DNA of 64,000 nt from Norana najaformis (taxonomy: Eukaryota > Annelida > Clitellata > Crassiclitellata > Hormogastridae), in contig OZ029927.1 of the NCBI GenBank assembly GCA_964023275.1, forward strand, positions 3,581,715-3,645,714, written 5' to 3'. The notes beneath the pieces were generated by a model, which worked only from the letters and a program-made list of their open reading frames with translations, had not been told where the DNA came from and made no database searches. Positions within the stretch are counted from its first letter, which is position 1; each line of letters begins with the position of its first letter. Below, one piece after another: positions 24,868 to 36,415 of the stretch. The position numbers and the translations under genes were made by a program.

Positions 24868-25515
24868 AAGTAAGTAAGTAAGTATATTCTTTATTAACCA
24901 ATAGCTAATCGCACATTGGTTTACAAGTATTTAAGAACACAAGAAAACTTAATAATCATACAACATCCTAACAATAAAACATTTACGAGTTAAATTGTCA
25001 GCAGGAGGAATAATACGATCATGGGTGTGGGGCCGTAGGGAATAACTGAGGGTTTTAATTGGTGGGAGTAGCTGATGTAAGACATGATTTGAGTTGTTCA
25101 AGATTGCTTTAAAGAGACGAGCATCAGCTGTGCCACAGAGTTCATCGAACGTTGGGGAGTTCCCAGGAAGATAGCGGAGACGCACAAGTCTCCGCATCAA
25201 AGCCTGGAGCCGAGCTCTAGCTTGTGCCCCAGCATAGCCCCACCACACGGGAGAGGCGTACAGCATCCTGGCCAGTGTTGTGGCTCGGACAACGTCGTAG
25301 AGCCGAGGGCCAGTTAGGCCATGTGATACAAGAATTCGTATGGCATATAAAGACTGACGCGCCTGACTATGAATCCGATCAATATGAGAATCAAAATTTA
25401 ACATCCTCGATAGGGTAACACCCAATATTGTCATCTCTGGTACCCTGGTTAAACCAGGAATCACATTAGGTAAAATTATCTGCTGATTTCTCATTCTTGG
25501 CATTGGGATAACAGC
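24868..25515 (-). mobile_element. Jockey-like LINE C-terminal part, TTAC-repeat tail
   Basis: Open frame of 184 codons: ILGVTLSRMLNFDSHID, LYDVVRATTLARMLYASPVW, RRLVRLRYLP, TADARLFKAILNNSNHVLH, LRPHTHDRIIPP, FIVRMLY. This is the post-RT region of jockey-group elements. No stop interrupts it, so this copy is fairly young. The minus-strand 3' end is TTAC units. Confidence 0.8.
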
Positions 25516-25959
25516 TCCACAGAAGTTTCCAGATTAGATTACAGATTACAGTTTTACTTGAAAGTGATCAATGACCGATACCTATTGTACATTATGTGGC
25601 TAAGATGGCTGCACGTTCGTTTAGCATTAGGTGGTCATAAGTGGATTTTGCTCTATAATTTTCATTTGCTCGAACTTCTAAAGTGACAAAGTCTGCATTC
25701 TTGGAGTTATTTCTCTTTCACCATTGTTTCTGAGCATTTTGGATGGCATTTGGATGTTTGCTACAGAAGTCTCGTGCACTGCCATTCGACTCGCCTGCCT
25801 GAGGAGGTTCAGGTTACTTACTGGATAGTGTCAAGCTCCAGTTGGAAAGGCCAAGAGAGTCACTGTATTGGAGCTAACTGTTCTACTGGTGCACCGTTCT
25901 ACTTTATGGTCAACTGACAGGTTGCTGAATAATGTCATTCATCACAGACCTGGTGGTTG

Positions 25960-26335
25960 AGGTATGCCGCATTCAGCGTCTCCTACCATCTGTGAGGGAC
26001 TGCTTGACACTGATGTTCATCATACAAACTCACCTGTGCTCAACCGATTGCAACTTCCACATAGACCTTTCACTCAAAACTGAAAACACTTCTCTTTCAC
26101 AGATCCTTTCCTAACTCCCCTTCTTCCTCATATCCTTCTTTCCACTCCAATCCCAAACATCACTCACTGCAGCTGCCATGCTGTCTCTCTGCCTGACTCT
26201 TGGATCGTGATCTGGAACCGAACACTTTGCCTATCAATTTTGTTTTGACTGAGCGCCTGTTAATAAGCTGGTCCCAATGACGTGGCTTTCATTGGGTGCT
26301 GTAGAAATCTCGGGATTACGAATACAATTACGATT
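25960..26335 (+). mobile_element. LINE 3' end, family B tail
   Basis: A decayed ORF end precedes TTTTGTTTTGACTGAGCGCC, AATAAGCTGGTCCCAATGAC and GGTGCTGTAGAAATCTCGG, with ATTAC-type units at the end. Very close to the tail at 53.2 kb. Confidence 0.65.
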
Positions 26336-26394
26336 CATCTGTTGCGAGCCTTGTCACCTGTTGATGCTCCTCTCCTTCAATGCTACATGGTCCA

Positions 26395-26645
26395 GGAACT
26401 CTGAACACGGAGTACACTGTCGAATCCTTGATGGGAATCCGTCAACTGGGCTCTGCGTGTCTGCGAAGCTTGATGGCGGTGCCTGGCTTTGCTATCTGAG
26501 GACTGTTTGCTTATTGTTCTTAATCACTTTAAGATCATTTACACTAGTGCACTTTGTGAGGTTTTTAAAAGGCGCTGTTGTGTCTACAGACATAGATGCA
26601 TTATGATAATGGTGCTATAGAAATCTGTGGATTGGATTAGATTAG
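26395..26645 (+). mobile_element. LINE 3' tail, family A-like
   Basis: Ends GGTGCTATAGAAATCTGTGG followed by ATTAGATTAG. It lies directly after the family B tail. The upstream part (TTTTTAAAAGGCGCTG) resembles CR1-type tails at 29,250 and 42,580. Confidence 0.5.
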
Positions 26646-27204
26646 CTGTCAATAAGTGTCATATATTCTACTTTTCCATTGAAAAAGCCAATACTGAAGA
26701 AGAAAGTCCCACAATAAAAGTACTTAAAGGAAAACAAAAAATGAAATTTGGTGAAGAAATTAAAACTCTGATTGCCATGTAATGCTGTGTTCAGGATTCT
26801 GTCAGAAATTTACCCAGTTTTTCGAATCTGTCTTAATCCATCAGCTTCCACATTTGAACATCTCACGTCCACTAATCGTTCAAAACCACTGCATAACAGT
26901 TCCATCAATTACACAAGATCAGAATATTAATTCCACTGTATTCTGGCACTACAGAAGTCAACATCCCAAATTATATCAACTGCATATCTATCAGTGTATA
27001 TATGTATATATGCACTACATCACAGATATTATCACTATATTTCCAATAGGTTGGTTTCTTATCCAACAGGAAATGAATTTTCACTACAGTTTCACTTGAA
27101 ACAACATGTGCTCGACACCTCTGTGTATTGCAACAAAAATGCTACAGAACTCCCAGGATTAGGACAGGACAAGATTAGGTGTTAGATTAGGTAGACTGGT
27201 GGCA

Positions 27205-27300
27205 TACAATAGATACATATATATGTATATGCATATGTATGCATATATATGTATATGCATATGTATACATATATATATATATGTGTATGTATGCATTTGA
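27205..27300 (+). repeat. ATATGTATATGC-rich stretch
   Basis: CATATGTATGCATATATATG-type words upstream of the plus-strand gene start at 27,393. Confidence 0.85.
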
Positions 27301-27392
27301 TTGTCAAATGTTGTAAGGTTGTTCTTAGTAGACAACCAACAAAATGTAGGAAGAATTCCGTTCATCAGTCAGCTGGTGAGGACAAGACAAAC

Positions 27393-27456
27393 ATGGCACC
27401 TCTTTCAATTGATAGTAGTGTCATTAGTGCCGAGGATTCAGCGCTGCTGCCTGGTG
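27393..27456 (+). CDS. First exon of an unrecognised plus-strand gene
   Basis: ATG in a strong context (ACAAACATGG) inside a CpG-richer island (about 27,360-27,830). Product MAPLSIDSSVISAEDSALLP then G. Donor GTG before GTAAAA, phase 1. The next exon, 268 bases on, enters in phase 1. If unspliced the frame runs to a stop 22 codons later. The encoded N terminus is acidic and probably disordered. No family recognised. Confidence 0.33.
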
Positions 27457-27724
27457 GTAAAAAACAGATACCCTTCATGAAAAGAATATATATTACGCCA
27501 AGAAATCCAATACTCGCGGACTGATTAGTGATATATCATAGTCAAATTAGCAGCTCAGAGACCGATGCCTGAATCGGCGAAGACAGTTACAGATGAGGCA
27601 CCCTGGCGGGGTATTCGGTTATCTCAGCAAACAAACAGAAACCCCAGGATGATCGATTATTGATGGCGCCACCATCTCCATCTGGCGTGACTAAACGCAC
27701 GATTGTCTGGCTCGTCATTCCCAG

Positions 27725-27822
27725 GACGCAATTCACGAACACGTTCGCAGCGAGGCCTCAACGAAGAATGGATGACGGCTCTTTTGGTGGCCACACTGAG
27801 GGAAGAACTGGCAAATGCAATG
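27725..27822 (+). CDS. Second exon of the unrecognised plus-strand gene
   Basis: 98 nt, phase 1 in, phase 0 out. Acceptor GGCTCGTCATTCCCAG, donor ATG before GTGTGA. Product RNSRTRSQRGLNEE then WMTALLVATLREELANAM, a basic stretch followed by a clear amphipathic helix. The opposite strand is open too and has its own possible acceptor at 27,807, so strand choice rests on the phase match with the first exon and the helix pattern. Later exons were not found. Confidence 0.33.
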
Positions 27823-27829
27823 GTGTGAC

Positions 27830-28850
27830 ATGGTGATGTGATCGTCAAGGGGTTTGGTGGTGAAGTGGGCAAGATGGGGATGCAATACTCCATAAGCAGT
27901 AAGCAAATTGAGCATAAACATGCCAAGAAACTTAAAACTAATAAAGAGTTCATATCAGAATATATCAGTACAATATCTTGAGTAGAAAAAATTTGAATCA
28001 GAGGAGTACCGCCACAGGGTGTCATGGCAGTGAACAAAATGGAAAATTACTTCCCCATGTGTGTGACGCAATTCGAGGGCAAACTTAATAAGAGACTTAA
28101 AACTAAAAATGATAGAGTTCACAAGAGAAGGGATTGATTGAAGTGATTAAGTGCCCTTGACAAACTCAATCCCCTTACAGTCTTTCATGACTTAAGTCAT
28201 CTATAACATTAATGTCATAGACAACATGGATGACGTTCTCTCTGAATGAAGGTTTGATGTCTCAAAGCCTCTGCCAAGTCAGCCTTCAGTAAATAAGGTT
28301 TCGATTCAAAAAAATCATATCCTAAAACCTCAGATTCACAGTTTAAACAATTTGAGAATATCTTTCAACCACTCAACTGACAATTTCCAAAAAGAACAAA
28401 AATAGAAGACAAATAAGAGCAAAATACCTGATAAAACTGACTCACCGGAGGGTTGTCTGAATTAAATCCTGCAGAACTTCTGACCTCCAAAGCTGTTAAT
28501 AAAGAACACAGTAAACCACTTTCAGAAATCTAGAACCTGCCATTTAGCACAACAGCTAATAAATGTGCAGCAGCTAAAATTCATAAAACAACACAGACCA
28601 ACAATTATTTCCACATATGATGCATCCCATCTGTTAAAAAAATACTGATTACGCAGGACATAGAACAGTACATTTATTACAAGTCTTCATCGACAAACAT
28701 TTGTCAGGACTGAAGATGCTTTCAGACAAAGTAATTGAAATAGCACAACTGCCAAAAAAATTAGACAAAGCACCAGGAATCAAAGCAGCATAATGTCAAT
28801 GCTTTACCAAGTTGTCACCACATAACTACAATACCTGGAATCACATTTAT
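27830..28850. other. Nothing recognised
   Basis: AT-rich. Later exons of the plus-strand gene at 27.4 kb could lie here, but none could be supported. Confidence 0.4.
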
Positions 28851-28859
28851 GATCCTCAA

Positions 28860-29085
28860 TTTATTTACTTATGACAATCATTCATTCAGTCAATCGGCCA
28901 ACCAACCAGTCAGTCGGTCAGTCAATCGGTACTCAGTCACCCAATTTACCCAACTGATCAATCAAGCAAGTAAGCATGCAGCTAATCAACTCAGTCAGTC
29001 AATCAATTGCTTGGTTACACAATCGATCAAACAATGAATCATACAACCAAACATCAGTCAGTCAGTCAGTCAATCACTCAAACCA
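28860..29085 (+). repeat. CAGT/CAAT tetranucleotide-rich region
   Basis: Words such as CCAGTCAGTCGGTCAGTCAA and GTCAGTCAGTCAGTCAATCA, degenerate. Confidence 0.8.
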
Positions 29086-30116
29086 CTGATTTAATGATGA
29101 AAGTCAATTAATAACTTAATCAATTAGCCAATTGATCAGCCATTTCTACAGAGGATTCATTTATATAATACGTTATCTCTGCATGTACAGGCACCATTCT
29201 CAAAAACTGTTCTAAACTTGGCTGGCCTGGAAGCTATTCTGGTTAGTTATCTTTAAAAGGTGCTATACAAATCATCCCTTACATAAAATTAAATTAGATA
29301 ATATATAACATATATGTATATACTATATCTGGCTATTTACACAGTATCTGTTCGAAACTTCACAAAGGCAAGTGTTTATATATACATATACACATGTAAA
29401 TTATACATGTACATGTAAAGCCTTATGAGACATCTTGCTAGAAGTGACCCACGTCAGAAGCTGGTAAGTATTATTTGTAAAGGATAGGAAGAGAAGTGTG
29501 CCAGCTCAGCCTGCGGGCTCCAAGAGGCACAAGACAACCTCAAGTCGACAGAGGAGAAGAGATGATGAAGATTAGACAATCCGGACCGATAATCTAAATC
29601 AAAGCAAAAGGAGGCAGTGCTGCCGTTATTAAGGATTAGTTTTACGATTAAAATCGTCTCTATGGCTTCTGAGGAACTGAAGATAAACCCCTCAAAACGC
29701 CAACCGCCTGCATTAGGAAACAAGAATTAAACTGAAAACTGGTCTCTGAAAACTAATAACATTCTGTAACATTTATTCTGTTTATGGTACAAATACAATA
29801 ATAAATAATACTAAGTAGTAATAATAATCATAATAATTAATTAATTAATAATAAGTACAACAGAATAGAAAAGAGATAAAAAACAAAATATTTGTTATTG
29901 CTCAATCCAATGAGAAGATCTTCAAAGGTGCTACAACACAAACGTCTAGATGCTAATACACACAATGTACATACCGGGTAATTAGGTTTCCACAAAGTAC
30001 AATAAATGCACAACCCTTAACATGCATGTACATGTACTTAAGTATGCTTCACCAGATGTACATATGAACACACAAACATAAATTAATAAATTTATGAACT
30101 TACATTTGTATGCATA

Positions 30117-30325
30117 TTATTATTATTATTATTATTATTATTTCTACATTTATTAAGTGCCACTATCTAATGACTAAGCATCAATCAGTCAGTGGCGCTG
30201 AGCAACTGTGATTGAAGGACTCCCTCAAGGTCCTCACACAGCAACCATCTCAGCTGAGACTTGAACCTGTACTCTCCACATCACAAAGCAAGCGGTCTAA
30301 CCAATCAGCTACCATGCCCCACGAC
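30117..30325 (-). mobile_element. tRNA-derived SINE (family 1), minus strand
   Basis: Reverse strand starts GGGGCATGGTAGCTGATTGG (A-box-like), then a B-box-like GGTTCAAGTC, the body (TTGAGGGAGTCC, GCTCAGCGCCACTGACTGAT) and AATAATAAT tail. The same structure recurs at 33.6, 36.6 and 16.6 kb, and on the plus strand at 7.1 kb. Confidence 0.7.
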
Positions 30326-30509
30326 GCATGACTGTACACATACATACAATACAAACATGCATACATAAATGTAATCATAACTGTATGGGCACGTTTATAT
30401 AGCACCTCTACAAGACTTCTCAGAGGTCATCCCAACCCAACAACACAAGACCAAGATTGAGTAAGGATATCTGAATATAAGAATATAAATAAATATATAC
30501 ACATGGATA

Positions 30510-30940
30510 TATATATATATCCATTACCGGTCAGAATCGATTTAAAGTATGGCTTACAATTGCAATGAGCCTTTAAGCATATCTACATGACTGAGCAAGT
30601 CCATGATGAAAGCTGAGGCTGTAAGAGCTGTTAAACTAATACAATAACATATAATAATATATAACATAATAATAACATATTAAACTATATAATAATAATA
30701 TATACAACATTCTTATTTCATCTTTTGGGTAGATCACATATTAACCATTACCACCAGGAGTAGATGATATCCAGTATATATGCACACACACACACACAAA
30801 CACACAAACATATATATATATATATCTGTTACCACCAGGAGTCAAATAGATGACTTAGGGTAGAACTTAAAACAGCAATGTTCCTGCAAGCGTATCCACG
30901 TGACTGAGTGAGTCCGTGATAGCCGAGGTTGCAAGGACTG
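30510..30940 (+). repeat. Two-copy local duplication about 310 bp apart
   Basis: CATCTACATGACTGAGCAAGTCC (30,580 region) recurs as TCCACGTGACTGAGTGAGTC (30,897 region), each followed by CTGAGGCTGTAAG / CCGAGGTTGCAAG. TACCACCAGGAGT also occurs twice (30,750; 30,830). Confidence 0.5.
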
Positions 30941-30989
30941 AATCTAAAATGCCTATACAATAATAATAATGATATATGTACAGACCAGT

Positions 30990-31745
30990 ACAGACACAAT
31001 ATACACTGTATATATATACCTACTTTTATGTGTGATCTTGGTGTGACCTTGGACCAAGAATTGATCTTCTCTGAGCATATAGAGACAGTATGTAGGACAC
31101 GCTTTTATCATCTGTGCCAGACTTTCACTATATATGCCATTCACACTCTCCTAAGGTTGCTTCTACACTCATGCACACATTCATATATGCTAAGGTCAAC
31201 TATGGTAATGCCATCTATGCAGGTATCTCTTCTTTGTATTAACAACTTCAATATGTTTAAACGCAGTGGCTAGGTTAATCAGAAGGATTCCAAAGTTCGT
31301 TCAAATCTCTGCTTACATACGGCATGAGTTGCATTGGTTGCCTAGGCGAAGGCACATCATGAGTTTAAGTTCCTCCTGCTGATGCGTAACTGTCTGGCTA
31401 GTTGTGCTCCATCCTATCTGAGGGAGCTATGCATTTCAGTGTTGTCTGTCCCCGGTCATAGATCTCTTTGCTCTGCAGTACAAGGTCTTCTGATCGTCCC
31501 TCTGTCCCATACTTCTGCAATGCAACATGGTAACGTCACCATGGTTGGTCCCTCACTATAAACACAGTCTGCCATGTGACCTGCAACATGAAATTCTTGC
31601 CCTTTCTCTTCTTCTATTTCGCGATTGAAGATCATTCTGTTTGAGCGTGGTCTTGCGTTATCAGGTCGGGAGCACTTGGTGAGTAGTTTTCTTGAAAAGG
31701 TGCTATATAAATGTGTAATTATGATTACAATTATGACATATATGT
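30990..31745 (+). mobile_element. CR1/L2-like LINE 3' third
   Basis: CDLGVTLDQELIFSEHIE near 31,040 and RHELHWLPRRR near 31,330, then LRELC-, RSL-SA- and SLPCDLRHEILAL-like pieces in shifted frames, ending in AAAAGGTGCTATATAAATGT and ATTATGATTAC. Has frameshifts and stops. Confidence 0.75.
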
Positions 31746-32300
31746 ATGTATAAAGATCCAATTTTGATTAAAAGCATTAGATGTTGACTTTGAAGCATAC
31801 ACACAATGTCCTTAGCATTGATACTATAGTCCTTGGCAAAGAGACTCGATCAAAAATTCCATGTTGTTCTCAGCACATTCCTTCTAAATCCAGCTCTAAT
31901 ATCGTAGCCCTATATCTTAAACCTGTTGCAGTGAAAGTCAGACTCAACAGTGGTGTCTGACACACACCATCAGCCTCTGATGTTGCTAGCACAGCAGTCA
32001 AGCAGTCTGGTTCTCACACAGAATTTGCACATCGGAAGCCATGGACTGAGCAGATCTACATACAGGTCGTGCAGTCAAGCAAACAGTAATGAAAAGATCC
32101 TTCAGAGTGATTTTCAGGAAGAAAAACTTACGCTACGAGCTGTTAAATGGTTTTTAGTATATTTTTCCCCAAGGTATATGTGACCATTCAGGATTTTAAA
32201 AATTCTATGGAGAATGAAAAATTCTGGGACGGCTAGAAATCATCAAGATCTGGTGGAGCAAAAGTACCGTGGAAGGTAACAGCATTGATACATTGAATTG

Positions 32301-33154
32301 GGGATCTGGACAAATCCCCCTTTGACATTTCCCCCAGACTTTTCCCCCACTCATCTCCCCCCTGGATTTCATCCCCGGGCATTTCAATAGGATAAAAAAC
32401 CTGGATATTTCCCCCCAAATGTCCACAAAATGTAAACAATTTCTATCTGTACGGACCTTATTAGTGCTTTGATGTTTGGGGTGGAAATACAAACAATTTT
32501 TAGAAAAGACTACTAACATAGCAACAAATTGAGTAAACAGTTTTCTAGAAAGACTATTAATGCATTGATGGTAATATAGCAACAGATTGGGTAAACATCC
32601 CAATTTTATTAGACATTTACTTTATTTAATTGTTGAAATTTAATTGTTGAACAACCAAGCTTTTAATGCTTTTAGTTTTAATTAATTAATGTTTACTCAC
32701 TTTGATGCTTAAAGTAAATGTTTATTACAGTTTTGATATTTACTCAACCTGTTGCTATATAATCTGCCATGAATTTGTTAAAAAAGCAGTTGAAAAAACC
32801 ATAGAGATGGAGTCGTAAACTGTAGCTAGTATACGTGGAAAAAACAAAGTTATTTTAAACGGTTTTGTTTACGTTAAACAAAAAATTAGCAAATAACGTA
32901 ATTAGTTATGAGTGCGAACGTCGTAGAGATGCAGGGACAAATTTAAGTGAGTGTAAAGCAAAGGTCAAATTAAATGAAGATCTATCAGTTGTTAGTTACC
33001 TGAACACACTCATGCTGCTGATGTAATGTTTGTTGATATAAAATATATGACTTGGGGGGAATGTCCGGGGGTGTCTTTACCCAGAGGGGAAAATTCATGG
33101 GGGAGATGGTGGGGAAATGTGCAGTGGAAATTACCTGGGGGTATCTCCTAGACT
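32301..33154. mobile_element. Non-autonomous DNA transposon with C-rich inverted ends
   Basis: Left end GGGATCTGGACAAATCCCCC; right end, read in reverse, AGTCTAGGAGATACCCCC. About 120 bases at each end carry runs of four to six C (G on the right) every 10-15 bases, in mirror orientation. Flanks CATTGAATTG (32,291-32,300) and CACTGAATTG (33,155-33,164) look like a target duplication with one change, or 7-8 bp of it. The AT-rich middle has no transposase. An 8-bp-class duplication would suit hAT, P or Merlin groups. Confidence 0.5.
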
Positions 33155-33589
33155 CACTGAATTGCGACAGCAAAGCACTGGAAAAGATAACTGGTGTCTC
33201 TTGTGTCACCGGTTACATGACAGAGACAGCACCCTAACTCCATCATGAAGGGTAGGCCACTGCTGTTGACAGGGCCAAGACTCAAATGCCAAAGGGACAA
33301 AATGTGAGAGTGTTATATTTTGCTACATTTTCTGTGCAAGTGTTATATTTTTTCCACTTTCTATCTGCCTCCAAAATGGCTGCACCAGCAACTGAGGTTT
33401 TGATGTGGATGGGAGGTAAGATGCAGCCAAAGTGTGTCACAGTGGCATCCCATATCAAAGCACAGCCCGTCCACCATGCAGTGAGGAGGATTAGACCGTT
33501 TGGCCTTTTCCCCTCTGTTCTACCGAGTTCAGACAGTACCTTCAATGCTGGGAAACCTGCCCAAATAAGCCCCAACAGATTACTATTAT

Positions 33590-33795
33590 TATTTTTTGTT
33601 ATTATTATTATTATTATTATTAAATTTTCTGTTTTTAATACGTGTCACTGTCTAATATCAAAGCATCATTGATGATGCTAAGTAACTCTACATGAAGGAC
33701 TTGCTCAATGTCCCTGCACAGCAATCATCCTCTCATGGGAGGTTCAAACCCAAACCTGCATTCTCCGTGTTGCAAAGCAAGCAATCAAACCTATC
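33590..33795 (-). mobile_element. tRNA-derived SINE (family 1), minus strand
   Basis: AAT-repeat tail, TGTCTAATATCAAAGCATCA, GAAGGACTTGCTCAATGTCC, GAGGTTCAAACCCAAACC. Same family as 30.1 kb. Confidence 0.65.
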
Positions 33796-33799
33796 AGCT

Positions 33800-34890
33800 A
33801 CCAAGTCTGCTGTCAAAATACGTAAGATTTATTTCCCATTTATAAGATGAAAATGTAAGCATGCATGCAATGAATGAAAACAGAGAAAGAAAAACGTTCT
33901 TCATTCATGCAACATGTTTGACTGCAAACAATTAGATTTCATAGTCAAAAGGTAAGAGGAAAGAGTTCAAGAGATAATAGAAAAGAAAATGGAAGCTGAC
34001 AACTTGTCTCGTGAGACAACGTGAAAGAACAAAGAAGCAGAAAACTGGTCCAAGAGAAAGAAAAAGAAAATGCAAAAAGAAAAAGAAAAAGAAAATGCAA
34101 AAATGATCTAGAAGATGTTTTTCATTCATGCAACATGCTTCAATTCTGAGTCAAATTATTTTTATTGACTACATTCATACAAAATAGCAACTGGCCAAAA
34201 CACTCTAAGACATGTCTAGTCTGGCAGAAATTAAGCCACTGTCACTCTGGTTTACAGCAAGACGTTCTTATCTACGATACTTGCATTAAAATGACACAAA
34301 TTTCTGGGCACTGGCCATAGTAACGTCCTAACCAGACCACAATATACACCTAAGGGCCTACTGTTTAAAGAGTCTGGTATTAAAAGAGCAATTACCTTAC
34401 CTTACACTACCTGACCACTTCAGCATCTGCTTTTAGCAGACATTACTTTTAGGAGTGCCGAGTGCTAATGATTCTTACAATTCCTTGCTCAACCAATGGA
34501 CATATGGGGTATTAACTATTGCATTTTTGCACACAGCAATGGCATTCTGTGCAAGAAAGGCAAAACAAAGCTACATCTGGTAAGAGACAAAGCATCGCAT
34601 AATTTGTTATCTCGTCTTTTATCTACATAAACTGATGACTGCCAGGCAAGTATATAGTTCAATGTCTGGCCCTTGGCTTCATCTTAGCCCCTAGACTTGG
34701 CCTTTCGTTTTCAGCTAAGGTTAGCCCTCAATCTACAGTAACATGGTCATAAAAGCACACAGCACCAGAAAAAGGTACAAGAATAATCAGTCACATTTAG
34801 AAAGTGGTAGGAACAAGTGTCAGATTTAGAAGTAAAGTGGTAGTAAGAACCCAGAAACAACAAAAGTGTACAGGAATCGAGAGACGTTTT
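33800..34890. other. Nothing recognised
   Basis: An A/G-rich run at 33,950-34,110 (GAAAAAGAAAAAGAAAATGC) is the only notable feature. Confidence 0.4.
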
Positions 34891-34899
34891 AATTAGTAA

Positions 34900-35060
34900 A
34901 AGAACACTCGATGCAACTATAGATCACTAGTTTGGAATTGCTTCCCACTGAAATCCATTCTCTAGAACTTTCGATCGCAACCTTCAGGAAGAAACCAAAA
35001 ACTTATTTGTTCATTTCATCAGACTAGGGCCAAGCTATTGCTGGCACATTTACAGTGCAT
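34900..35060 (+). mobile_element. Decayed LINE C-terminal fragment
   Basis: SLVWN- then SIATFRKKPKTYLFISS across a frame change, the CR1/L2 C-terminal pattern. About 300 bases from the transmembrane exon. Confidence 0.4.
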
Positions 35061-35097
35061 TTAGCTACATTAACTTGGACTTTGTAAATCTTCTTCT

Positions 35098-35190
35098 TCC
35101 GATGATGATGATGATGATAATGATATAAATGATGAAGATGACGACGACGATGCCAATGATAACGATAATAGTAACAATAGTAATAAAATG
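35098..35190 (+). repeat. GAT/GATAA microsatellite
   Basis: GATGATGATGATGATAATGA then GACGACGACGATGCC; intronic or just downstream of the transmembrane exon. Confidence 0.85.
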
Positions 35191-35327
35191 GTAAGAACGC
35201 AATGTGTTTGAATCATGTAGAACAACATCAGAGCAGTAACACGATGATACTACTGATACAAAACACACAAACATTATCCCATAGATTCTAAGCAAAGCAG
35301 AACGAAGAGATCACGAAAGATACTTAC

Positions 35328-35490
35328 AAGTGGTACCAGAATCGAGACGAACACAGGAAGGATGAGTCTTCTGATGGCGACTACGGTACCACCAGACTAA
35401 AAATGCCATCAGCACCGACACAAACAAGACGGCACCAACGGCCAGACACACCCAGACCATCAGCCGCAACATCACGTCATAAACGCAGTT
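35328..35490 (-). CDS. Transmembrane exon of an unrecognised type I membrane protein
   Basis: Minus-strand exon of 163 nt, bounded by TTTTAG before it and a strong GTAAGTA after it. It enters in phase 0 and leaves in phase 1. It reads NCVYDVMLRL, then a hydrophobic span (LMVWVCLAVGAVLFVSVLMA), then FLVWWYRSRHQK, a basic stop-transfer flank, and a start of cytoplasmic tail (THPSCVRLDSGTT). The order, hydrophobic then basic, is that of a type I protein. The stop codon just before the acceptor fits an exon edge. It lies downstream of five exons whose phases match. The continuation of the tail was not found with confidence; an acceptor near 29,710 is compatible in phase but encodes an unlikely tail. 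Family not recognised; the integrin GFFKR motif is absent. Confidence 0.55.
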
Positions 35491-35954
35491 CTAAAACATT
35501 TGCGATAGCCACAGACAATCAATCAAATTACCCGCCACGGTGGCCCAGCAGAAATAGCTCTCCACTCAACTTACTTATTCCAGTCGGTCACATTTGGACA
35601 GCTGGAAAATCTCAAACTGCCTATTTTCTTTCCACTTCCCCGTCCATCGTAACCATCCCTGGCCCCTGCCAGTGTATTTATCTCCGTTTCATGACCTGAC
35701 TTTGTGTTTTGTGATGCAGGGTTCAGAATCTGATACTGATTCTTTTCAACTAGCACTGAACAGCCAATGTGACTGATACTTGACAAAACTTGACGGCTGT
35801 TAAAATGCATCCTATTTTCATCTGCATGCGTGGTCTGCAATTAATTTCTGGTGTATCAAGTCACATTGGCAATTTTTTGTTTAAATGATGTTATTAAAGT
35901 TACTGGAGTGCTTTTGCTTGTGCTTTGAAGCCAGCACAGCATCATAACTCATAA

Positions 35955-36110
35955 GCTTGAGATTTCTACAGCACCCAACAAAAGCTAAATCACAGGAACC
36001 TGCTTATTCACAGGCGCTCAGTCAAGACAAAATCGATAGGCAGGAAGGGTCCGGTTCCAGGTCAAGATCCAAAGTCAGTCAGGCAGATAGTCAGACGGTT
36101 ATGGTGGATG
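35955..36110 (-). mobile_element. LINE 3' tail, family B, minus strand
   Basis: Reverse complement of the family B tail (GAGATTTCTACAGCACCCAA, AACCTGCTTATTCACAGGCG, CAAAATCGATAGG), between the transmembrane exon and the exon at 36,416 of the membrane gene, so intronic. Confidence 0.6.
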
Positions 36111-36415
36111 GTGCTTGGAACTGAACCAGAAAGTGAGATAAGGGTAAGAAGAGAAAGAAAATAGGCTACAGTCAGTGAACTACTAGAACACTGTAAACTC
36201 AAATCTCGTATGCACTCTCATCATTTATATACAACTGTGTATACAGTGCTGTACACAGTATACTGAATATAGAATGCAAATGAACATTTATATAGCACCC
36301 ATAATACAGAGCTGGACATGAGCATGTTTGAGTGTGTGCATGCAGACAGAGGCGTGTGGGTGTGCACACACGTCACATAGGAGTGGCAGTATTTTTTGTC
36401 AAAATCAGTACTTGC

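Noticed and set aside
27659-27806. Minus-strand terminal exon (VATKRAVIHSSLRPRCERV) behind TTCTTCCCTCAG
   Set aside because: Overlaps the plus-strand exon at 27,725, which has a phase-matched first exon; only one can be right and this one has no partner.
29454-29723. Minus-strand segment behind a good acceptor (TTTCCTAATGCAG), phase-compatible with the transmembrane exon
   Set aside because: Gives an 89-residue hydrophobic tail with no cytoplasmic character; other phases stop early. Left out of the gene model.
33286-33672. 128-codon plus-strand frame between the C-rich transposon and a SINE
   Set aside because: Runs into the SINE's TTATTA repeat and encodes a low-complexity end; no support.
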